NCBI RefSeq assembly: GCF_000331775.1 | Contig: NZ_CAPJ01000212.1 | Coordinates: 1 to 10,881, forward strand | DNA: 10,881 bases | Source of the DNA: Xanthomonas translucens pv. translucens DSM 18974 | Lineage (GTDB): Bacteria > Pseudomonadota > Gammaproteobacteria > Xanthomonadales > Xanthomonadaceae | Direction: 5' to 3' | In this document: in pieces, positions 1-5,720 of the stretch | Position numbering within the stretch: position 1 is the first letter of the stretch | How the letters are laid out: each line of letters opens with the position of its first letter | Translations under genes and position numbers: made by a program | The notes under the pieces: generated by a model | The model's input: only the letters and a program-made list of their open reading frames with translations | Database searches by the model: none | What the model was told of the DNA's origin: nothing

Positions 1-1514
1 AGGGTGCGCCAGCTATGGCCGCCGTTGAGCGCGAGCAATGCATCGGCGGCGGCCGGGCCGGCGCTGCCGGCCGGGTATTGCGCCACTTCGTCGGCCGAGG
101 CCTGCCAGGCATCCAGGATCGGCTGCACGATGCGCCAGGCGGCTTCGACCATCGTCGCGTCCTGGAACAGGCCGGCCTCGCCATGCATGCAGTCCTGCAG
201 CAAGCGCTCGTAGCCGACCGAGTATTCCTTCGGGAACCAGTCGCGGTAGCGGAAGTCCATGCGCACCGGCGCCAGGCTGACCCGCGCGCCCGGGCGCTTG
301 ACGTCGAACTGCAGCGAGATGCCTTCGTCGGGCTGGATGTGCAGCACCAGCCAGTCGGGACCGTAGCCGCCGATCTCGGCGCTGCGCAGCGGCGCCAGCG
401 GCGCCGGCTTGAAGCGGATCGCGATCTCGGTGGTGCGCTCGCGCAGGCGCTTGCCGGTGCGCAGGTAGAACGGCACGCCGGCCCAGCGCCAGGTATCGAC
501 CTGCAGCTTCATCGCCACATAGGTCTCGGTGTTGGAATCGGCCGGCACCGTGTCTTCCTCGCGGTAGCCGGGCACCGCGTTGCGCCCGATCGCGCCGGCC
601 GCGTACTGGCCGCGCACCACATCGGACGCGGCCAGCGGCCGCACCGCCTCGATCACCTCGGCGCGCCGGCGCAGCATCGAGGCCGGAGTGAACGCCGCCG
701 GCGGTTCCATCGCGATCATCGCCAGCAACTGGAACAGGTGGTTGGGCACCATGTCGCGCAGGCAACCGGTGGGATCGTAGAACCCGCCGCGCCCTTCCAC
801 GCCGATGGTCTCGGCGGCGGTGATTTGCACGTGGTCGATGCGGTCGCGGTTCCACACCGGCTCGAACAGGCCGTTGGCGAAGCGGAAGGCGAGGATGTTC
901 TGCACCGTTTCCTTGCCCAGGAAATGGTCGATGCGGAACACCTGGTCCTCGTCGAGCACGCGGCCGACGATGGCGTTGAGCTCCTTGGCGCTTTGCAGGT
1001 CGTGACCGAACGGCTTCTCCACGATCACCCGGCGCCAGCCGCCGCCGGCGCGTTGCCTGACCAGCCCGGCTGCGCCCAGATGCTCGATCGCCGGGGCGAA
1101 GAAGCGTGCCGCGGTGGCCAGGTAGAACAGCACGTTGCCGCAGGTCTGGTACTGCGCGTCGTATTTTTCGATCACCTCGCCCAGCGCGCGATAGGTCGCC
1201 GCATCGGCGAAATCGCCGCGCAGGTAGTGCAGGCGCGTGCGCAGCCAGGTCCACACGTCTTCGTCCAGGCCGTCGGCCTTGAACTCGGCGTCGCGGTCGG
1301 CCATCAGCCCGTGCAGTGCATTGCCGAGCATGCGCCGCCAGCTGTTCTCGCTGATGTCGCCGTGGTCCACGCCGATCACCGCGAATTGTTCGGGCAACGC
1401 GCCGCTGCGGCGCAGGTTGTACAGCGCCGGCAGCACCAGGCGCCGGGTCAAGTCGCCGCGCGCGCCGAACACCACGATCAGGCAGGGCGGAGTGGCTGGT
1501 GTCGCATCGCTCAT
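1..1514 (-). CDS. zwf: Glucose-6-phosphate 1-dehydrogenase, 3' end just off window
   Basis: Oxidises glucose 6-phosphate to 6-phosphogluconolactone in the cytoplasm, reducing NADP+ (or NAD+); it is the entry step of the oxidative pentose phosphate and Entner-Doudoroff routes. Seen: an N-terminal Rossmann fold with a GxxGDL motif (GARGDLTRR, residues 17-25), an EKPFG motif (166-170), and the substrate/catalytic signature RIDHFLGKE (194-202, His197 in the binding site). The C-terminal domain has the FYLRTGKRL and WFPKEYS segments typical of the family. About 504 residues are visible and the last ones read GHSWRT plus a partial Leu codon. Family members are about 450-510 aa, so the stop probably lies within a few codons of the left edge. 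The start is the ATG at 1514, which overlaps the stop of the upstream GH15 gene as ATGA, implying an operon with coupled translation. One detail: Arg19 stands where Ser or Gly is common in the nucleotide-binding loop. The function is firm; cofactor preference is not readable. Confidence 0.96.
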   Translation of the reverse strand, partial: MSDATPATPPCLIVVFGARGDLTRRLVLPALYNLRRSGALPEQFAVIGVDHGDISENSWRRMLGNALHGLMADRDAEFKADGLDEDVWTWLRTRLHYLRGDFADAATYRALGEVIEKYDAQYQTCGNVLFYLATAARFFAPAIEHLGAAGLVRQRAGGGWRRVIVEKPFGHDLQSAKELNAIVGRVLDEDQVFRIDHFLGKETVQNILAFRFANGLFEPVWNRDRIDHVQITAAETIGVEGRGGFYDPTGCLRDMVPNHLFQLLAMIAMEPPAAFTPASMLRRRAEVIEAVRPLAASDVVRGQYAAGAIGRNAVPGYREEDTVPADSNTETYVAMKLQVDTWRWAGVPFYLRTGKRLRERTTEIAIRFKPAPLAPLRSAEIGGYGPDWLVLHIQPDEGISLQFDVKRPGARVSLAPVRMDFRYRDWFPKEYSVGYERLLQDCMHGEAGLFQDATMVEAAWRIVQPILDAWQASADEVAQYPAGSAGPAAADALLALNGGHSWRT

Positions 1515-3301
1515 GGATGGGTTTCCTGTTCGCCGAGTAAACCATGCAGGCGCAACGCGGCGTGGACCAGGGCCACGTGCGAGTACCCCTGCGGAAAATT
1601 GCCGAGCATGCGGCCGCTGCGCGGATCGTATTCTTCGGCCAGCAGGCCGACGTCGTTGCACAGGCCGAGCAGGCGCTCGAACAGCGTGCGCGCCTGCGCC
1701 ATGCGCCCGAGCAGCGCGTAGTTCTCCACCAGCCAGAAGCTGCAGGCGATGAAGATGCCCTCGCCGGCCGGCAGGCCGTCGCCGCTGTCGTCGTCGGCGC
1801 GGTAGCGCTCGACCAGGCCGTCGATGCTCAGCCGTTGCGCGATCGCATCGGCGGTGGCCGCCACGCGCGGATCGTCCGCCGGCAGGAAGCCGACCAGCGG
1901 GATCAGCAGCGTCGCCGCGTCCAGCCGCTCGCTGCCGTAGCTCTGCACGAAATAGCCGTCGCGGTGCACGCCCTGTTGCAGCACCTGCGCATGCACCTCG
2001 TCGGCCAGCGCGCGCCAGTGCGCGCGTTGCGCGGGGTCGGCATCGGTGACCCCGTCGCGCGCGCCGCAGTCGAACGCCAGCCACGCCATCACCTTGGAAT
2101 GGACGAAATGGCGGCGCTGCTCGCGGATCTCCCAGATGCCTTCGTCCGGCTCGCGCCAGCGCTGCTCCAGCACTTCGAGCAGTTGCCGCGCCAGCGAGCG
2201 GCCGTGCGCCGCGGTCGCCATGCCTTCGTGGTGGCCGCGATGGAACGCGGCGATCACCTCGCCGTACACGTCCAGCTGGAACTGGCCGACGGCGGCATTG
2301 CCAACGCGTACCGGCAGCGCGCCTTCGTAGCCGGGCAGCCAGTCCACTTCCCATTCGGGCATGCGCCGCTCGCCGCCGATGCCGTACAGCGCCTGCAACT
2401 GGTCGGGCGAGCCTGCCACGGTGCGCTGCAGCCAGCCGTGGAACGCGGCCGCTTCGTCGGAATAACCGGCGGCGTGCAGCGCGGTCAGGGTGAACACCGC
2501 ATCGCGCAGCCAGCAGAAGCGGTAGTCCCAGTTGCGCTCGCCGCCGAGCCGTTCCGGCAGCGAGGTGGTGGGCGAGGCGACGATCGCGCCGGTGGGCAGG
2601 TAGCTCAAACCCTTCAGCACCACCAGCGAGCGCCGCACCGCCTCGGTCCACGGGCCGGCCTGCACGCAGCGGTGCGACCAGCCATGCCAGAACGCCTCGG
2701 TCTGCGCCAGCGCCTGTTCCGGCGCCAGCGGCGGCGGCAGCTCCAGGTGCGAGGCGCCGTGGCTGAGCACGAACCAGGTGCTCTCGCCCGCCTCCAGGGT
2801 GAAGTCCGCTTCGGTGGCGAAGCCGTGGCCATGCATCGGCTGCGGGCTGCGCAGCGCGATCTGGTCCGGGCCGGCGATCGCCTGCAGGCCTCCGTCGATC
2901 TGCGACACCCAGGGGATGGTGCGGCCGTAGTTGAAACGCAGCTGCAGTTGCATGCGCAGCGGCACGCGCCCGCGCAGCCCGCGCACGATGCGCACCACGT
3001 GGTTGTGCACGTCGTCGTCTTGGCTGGCGACCATGAAGTCCAGCACCGCCACGGCGCCGTCGTCGGTCTCGAACTCGGTTTCCAGCACCAGGCTGCCGTC
3101 GCGGTAATGGCGCGTGCTGCGGAAGTCGCCGAGCGGCGCGATCGACCAGCGGCCGTGCTCCGGGGTGCCCAGCAAGGCCGCGAACAGCGCGTCGGAATCG
3201 AAGCGCGGCAGGCATAGCCAGTCGATCGAGCCGTGCTTGTCCACCAACGCCGCGCTGCGGCAGTTGCCGAGCATGGCGTAATCCTCGATGCGTGCTGCCA
3301 T
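1511..3301 (-). CDS. Glycoside hydrolase family 15 protein (glucoamylase/trehalase-like)
   Basis: A 596-residue predicted cytoplasmic enzyme with no signal peptide, in the usual size range of bacterial GH15 proteins. Known for the family: inverting hydrolysis of alpha-linked glucose from the non-reducing end of glucans, or of trehalose in some actinobacterial members. Seen: an N-terminal beta-sandwich beginning RIEDYAMLGNCRSAALV (4-20) with GSIDWLCLPRFDS (24-36), then an (alpha/alpha)6 barrel with RNWDYRFCWLRDA (256-268). GIWE (388-391) places Glu391 as the likely general acid. AEEYDPRSG (555-563) places Glu556 as the likely general base. NFPQGYSHVALV (568-579) is the conserved end. I chose the ATG at 3301 because family proteins begin at this segment; an upstream in-frame ATG (3382) would add 27 unconserved residues reaching into the divergent regulatory region. 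No good Shine-Dalgarno is visible. The stop overlaps the zwf start by 4 bases. Substrate (trehalose, maltooligosaccharide, other) cannot be decided here. Confidence 0.93.
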   Translation of the reverse strand: MAARIEDYAMLGNCRSAALVDKHGSIDWLCLPRFDSDALFAALLGTPEHGRWSIAPLGDFRSTRHYRDGSLVLETEFETDDGAVAVLDFMVASQDDDVHNHVVRIVRGLRGRVPLRMQLQLRFNYGRTIPWVSQIDGGLQAIAGPDQIALRSPQPMHGHGFATEADFTLEAGESTWFVLSHGASHLELPPPLAPEQALAQTEAFWHGWSHRCVQAGPWTEAVRRSLVVLKGLSYLPTGAIVASPTTSLPERLGGERNWDYRFCWLRDAVFTLTALHAAGYSDEAAAFHGWLQRTVAGSPDQLQALYGIGGERRMPEWEVDWLPGYEGALPVRVGNAAVGQFQLDVYGEVIAAFHRGHHEGMATAAHGRSLARQLLEVLEQRWREPDEGIWEIREQRRHFVHSKVMAWLAFDCGARDGVTDADPAQRAHWRALADEVHAQVLQQGVHRDGYFVQSYGSERLDAATLLIPLVGFLPADDPRVAATADAIAQRLSIDGLVERYRADDDSGDGLPAGEGIFIACSFWLVENYALLGRMAQARTLFERLLGLCNDVGLLAEEYDPRSGRMLGNFPQGYSHVALVHAALRLHGLLGEQETHP

Positions 3302-3368
3302 CACGTCTGCCGTTCGATCAAAACGCGAGTCTGCCAGCGCCTGTGTTTGCTTCCCGTAAGTGCCGCCG

Positions 3369-3410
3369 GCCGGCGCCGGCACGCGCAGGCGCGTCGGCGC
3401 CGGCTACACT
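3369..3410 (+). promoter_or_regulatory. GC dyad and -10-like box upstream of the response regulator
   Basis: An imperfect inverted repeat spans 3369-3404. The arms are GCCGGCGCCG + ACGCGC on the left and GCGCGT + CGGCGCCGGC on the right, with a 2-base bulge in the left arm and almost no spacer. It abuts TACACT (3405-3410), a plausible -10 hexamer (TAnnnT). No convincing -35 box sits 16-18 bases upstream; that place is occupied by the dyad. If TACACT is used, transcription would begin about 3417, only a few bases before the ATG at 3421, giving a nearly leaderless mRNA. The dyad could be an operator, for example for autoregulation, or simply a GC-rich hairpin. The assignment is inference from pattern only. 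Confidence 0.4.
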
Positions 3411-3420
3411 GCGCCGGCGT

Positions 3421-4128
3421 ATGAATGCCCATCCCGCTGCTGCCGCCCTGCGCGTCCTGGTCCTGGAAGACGATCCGATGCTGCGCGAGCGCATCCTGAT
3501 TCCCGGCCTGCGCCGTTTCGGCTTCGACCCCCACGGCTGCGGCTGCGGCGCCGAACTGCAGGCGCAACTGCGGGCCGATCCAGCCGACATCGTGGTGCTC
3601 GACGTCGGCCTGCCCGATACCGACGGCTTCACCGTGGCCCGCGACTTGCGCCAACGGTATTCCGGCATCGGCATCGTCATGCTGACCAGCCTGGGCCAGA
3701 CCGAGGACCGGGTACGCGGACTCACCGGCGGTGCCGATGCCTACTTGGCCAAGCCGGTGGAGATCGACCTGCTGGCGGCGACCCTGCACAGCCTGACCCG
3801 GCGCCTGGGCGGCGCGGCAGCGCAACCGGTCCGCGGACGCTGGCAGCTCAGCGAAGACGGCTGGTGCCTGCTGGCCCCGTCCGGCGTGGCCGCCGCGCTG
3901 ACCGCGAGCGAGCGCCGCCTGTGCCAACGGCTGCTCGACCAGCCCGGCCTGCTGGTCGCGCGCGAGGCGCTGATCGCGGCGCTGACCGATCGCGTGTACG
4001 ACTTCGACGCGCACCGCCTCGACTCGATGGTGCACCGGCTGCGCAGCAAGGCGCAGCGCCGCTGCGACGTCGCCCTGCCGCTGACGGCGGTGCACGGCAA
4101 GGGCTACATCTTCGATCCGTCCGGCTGA
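3421..4128 (+). CDS. Two-component response regulator, OmpR/PhoB family
   Basis: A 235-residue DNA-binding response regulator. Seen: a receiver domain (about 11-125) with acidic pocket Glu16/Asp17/Asp18 in VLEDDP, phospho-acceptor Asp61 in VVLDVGLPDTDGF, the switch Thr89 in MLTS, and the conserved Lys111 in YLAKP. A short linker leads to a winged-helix output domain (about 138-233) with LTASERRLCQRLL and the terminal VHGKGYIF signature of OmpR/PhoB proteins. The ATG at 3421 is preferred because homologous receivers begin a few residues before the first strand; the frame stays open back to 3292 but that extra part is Arg/Pro-rich and unlike a receiver. The start has no Shine-Dalgarno and lies about 4 bases after a predicted transcription start. 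The gene faces a histidine kinase gene and overlaps its 3' end by 25 bases, so the two are probably a cognate pair. Target genes are unknown; the nearby adhesin is a candidate by position only. Confidence 0.93.
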   Translation: MNAHPAAAALRVLVLEDDPMLRERILIPGLRRFGFDPHGCGCGAELQAQLRADPADIVVLDVGLPDTDGFTVARDLRQRYSGIGIVMLTSLGQTEDRVRGLTGGADAYLAKPVEIDLLAATLHSLTRRLGGAAAQPVRGRWQLSEDGWCLLAPSGVAAALTASERRLCQRLLDQPGLLVAREALIAALTDRVYDFDAHRLDSMVHRLRSKAQRRCDVALPLTAVHGKGYIFDPSG

Positions 4129-5504
4129 GCGGCGGCCACGCCCGCAACGCCGGCCGCCGCGGCCGCGCACGGCAAGGCGATGCGGAAGCGCGTACCCACG
4201 CCCGGTTCGCTGTGCACCTGGATGCGGCCGCCGGCGCGCACCACCAGGTCGTGCACCACCGCCAGGCCGAGCCCGGTGCCGCTGTCGGCGGGCTTGGTGC
4301 TGTAGAACGGCTCGAACACGCGCGCCATCACGTCCGCAGGCATGCCCTGGCCGTCGTCGGCGATCTCGATGATGGTCCACGGCGCGTCGCTGCGCACGGC
4401 GATGTCCAGATGGCCGCGCTCGGCGATGGCGTCGCGGCTGTTGCTGGCCAGGTTGAGCAGCATCAGTTCGAACTGGCTGCGATCCAGGTGGATCGGCGCC
4501 GGCGTCGCCGGCAAGGCGCAGCGCAGCACGATGCGTGCTTCCAGCAGTTGCCGCAGCATCGGCTGCAGCGCCTCGATGGCGGCCGCGGCGTCGAAATCCT
4601 CGGCCTGCTCGCCATCGCGGCGGCTGAAGCGCAGCAGCCGGCGAATGATGGCCATGCCGCGCCGCGCCGATTCCTCCACCGACGCCAGGCTGTCTTCCAG
4701 CAGCGCGATGCGCGCGCCGTCGCTGCCGGCGTCGTCGTCGTGGCGCGTGGCGGAGAAGCCGACGATCACCGCCAGCACGTTGTTGAAATCGTGCGCCAGG
4801 CCGCCAGCCATGCGCTCGACGATCTCGCGCTTCTGCGCATGGATCAGCTGCGCCTGCGCGCGTTCGCGCGCCAGCATTTCCTGCTGCAGGCGATGGCCGC
4901 GCGCATTGGATTCGCGCAGGCTCTCGCGTAATGCTTCGGTGGTGCGATCCAGCAGCAGGGTCACCAGCAGATAGCTGAACAGCACCGACGGCAGGTTGTA
5001 GAACGCACGCGCCGGCTCGTCGACGAATTCCAGCAGCGCATCGTGGCCCACGCCCAGGCCCAGCATCAGCAGCAGCGCGCCGAAGGTGATCCACAGCGCG
5101 CGGCGCCCGAGCACCAGCCCGGCCAGGATCAACACCAGCATCTGCGCCAGCTGATCCGGCAACTGCCGCTGCAGGCCGTTGACCGCGGCATTGACCAGCA
5201 GCGACGCCAGCATCGCGGCCAACAGCAAGCCGACGCCCCCGCGCAGCGCGCCGCGGCGCACGCGCACGAAGCCGATGGTGGCGCACACCGCGATCAGCAG
5301 GCTCATCGCCAGCGACACCACCAGGCCCGGCGGCACCGCACGGCCCCGCAGCTGGGGCCAGGCGAGCGTCACCGCGACCGCGAACGTGGCCGGGATGGTG
5401 ATCGCCAGGAACAGCAACAACAGCTGGATCACGCGCACGTTGCGCCGGTCCACCTCGTCCACGACCGGCGCCCGATCGAACCAATTCAATAACGCCTTCA
5501 CCAT
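4104..5504 (-). CDS. Membrane sensor histidine kinase (six TM, HPK4-like core)
   Basis: A 466-residue inner-membrane kinase. Seen: six hydrophobic segments at about 26-48, 57-80, 89-110, 119-133, 136-152 and 169-185, with very short loops and no periplasmic sensor domain, so the signal is probably sensed in or at the membrane. A charged, coiled-coil-prone linker (about 187-230) follows. The phospho-acceptor box is GGLAHDFNN with His238. The ATPase domain has an N-box (LLNLASNSRDAI, Asn351/Asn355), G1 DDGQG (383-387), an F-box FEPFYSTK (397-404) and G2 GTGLGL (409-414). The HDFNN form of the H-box is usual in the HPK4 group. The ATG at 5504 is chosen because a GGGGAG Shine-Dalgarno (5519-5514) lies 9 bases before it and the first TM follows; the frame is open further upstream but would run into the adhesin gene. 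The C-terminal tail (about 446-466) is Ala-rich and encoded opposite the regulator's end. The likely partner is the convergent regulator. Confidence 0.92.
   Translation of the reverse strand: MVKALLNWFDRAPVVDEVDRRNVRVIQLLLLFLAITIPATFAVAVTLAWPQLRGRAVPPGLVVSLAMSLLIAVCATIGFVRVRRGALRGGVGLLLAAMLASLLVNAAVNGLQRQLPDQLAQMLVLILAGLVLGRRALWITFGALLLMLGLGVGHDALLEFVDEPARAFYNLPSVLFSYLLVTLLLDRTTEALRESLRESNARGHRLQQEMLARERAQAQLIHAQKREIVERMAGGLAHDFNNVLAVIVGFSATRHDDDAGSDGARIALLEDSLASVEESARRGMAIIRRLLRFSRRDGEQAEDFDAAAAIEALQPMLRQLLEARIVLRCALPATPAPIHLDRSQFELMLLNLASNSRDAIAERGHLDIAVRSDAPWTIIEIADDGQGMPADVMARVFEPFYSTKPADSGTGLGLAVVHDLVVRAGGRIQVHSEPGVGTRFRIALPCAAAAAGVAGVAAAQPDGSKM
4129..4160. other. 9-bp perfect hairpin just after the regulator stop
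   Basis: GCGGCGGCC (4129-4137) and GGCCGCCGC (4152-4160) form a perfect 9-bp stem with a 14-base loop, starting at the base after the regulator's TGA. There is no T-run on either side, so it is not a standard intrinsic terminator. It lies inside the kinase coding region (its Ala-rich tail), where GC-rich repeats of Ala codons could produce such a stem by chance. It might protect or end the regulator mRNA. Confidence 0.3.
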
Positions 5505-5548
5505 TCGACTGCGCTCCCCATCCCACCTCGCTCGGTGAGAACCCGGTG

Positions 5549-5577
5549 ATGATCGTGCGAGAAGTTGCGGGTGACAA
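5549..5577 (-). promoter_or_regulatory. Predicted promoter of the histidine kinase gene
   Basis: Read on the minus strand, TTGTCA (5577-5572, five of six matches to the sigma70 -35 consensus) and GATCAT (5554-5549, four of six) are separated by 17 bases. This predicts a start near 5542 and a leader of about 38 bases to the kinase ATG at 5504, containing its GGGGAG ribosome site. Pattern-based prediction only. Confidence 0.4.
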
Positions 5578-5598
5578 GCAAATGACGCGGCGCATAAG
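5571..5598 (+). promoter_or_regulatory. Predicted promoter of the adhesin gene
   Basis: GTGACA (5571-5576, five of six to the sigma70 -35) and CATAAG (5593-5598, four of six to the -10) are separated by 16 bases. Transcription would begin near 5605, giving a leader of about 115 bases with strong inverted repeats before the ATG at 5721. Its -35 occupies the same bases as the -35 predicted for the divergent kinase promoter. Pattern-based prediction only. Confidence 0.38.
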
Positions 5599-5622
5599 TT
5601 CGCTGCACGGAGCGCGCCCGGG

Positions 5623-5680
5623 GTCAGCGGCGCATCCCAAGACCACCGATACCGAAGCGGCGCGCTTGCGCGCCGCTGAC
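5623..5680 (+). repeat. Competing inverted repeats in the adhesin leader
   Basis: AGCGGCGCGC (5656-5665) and GCGCGCCGCT (5668-5677) are perfect 10-base complements separated by TT. The right arm overlaps CGCCGCTGAC (5671-5680), which is also the perfect 10-base complement of GTCAGCGGCG (5623-5632). In RNA the two pairings exclude each other: a tight local hairpin or a 38-base-loop hairpin. The tight dyad could alternatively be a protein operator. The ribosome site (GAGAGA, 5710-5715) lies about 30 bases downstream of both structures. Confidence 0.5.
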
Positions 5681-5720
5681 GTCGCCTCCTTTCCATTCGC
5701 CTCTGCACTGAGAGATCGCC

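Noticed and set aside
13..1545. Minus-strand open frame offset from zwf, Arg-rich, 510 codons
   Set aside because: Its translation is Arg/Ala/Gly-rich without any family motif, while the neighbouring frame holds the enzyme signatures.
15..1721. Long plus-strand open frame (568 codons) opposite zwf
   Set aside because: It is a shadow produced by high G+C; the minus strand encodes a clear glucose-6-phosphate dehydrogenase with conserved motifs over the same bases.
1544..3217. Plus-strand open frame (557 codons) opposite GH15
   Set aside because: The composition is dominated by His/Arg/Ala/Gln, typical of GC-rich antisense frames; the GH15 motifs lie on the minus strand.
3292..3420. N-terminal extension of the response regulator
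   Set aside because: The 43 extra residues are Arg/Pro-rich and precede a complete receiver domain; they would also overlap the GH15 start.
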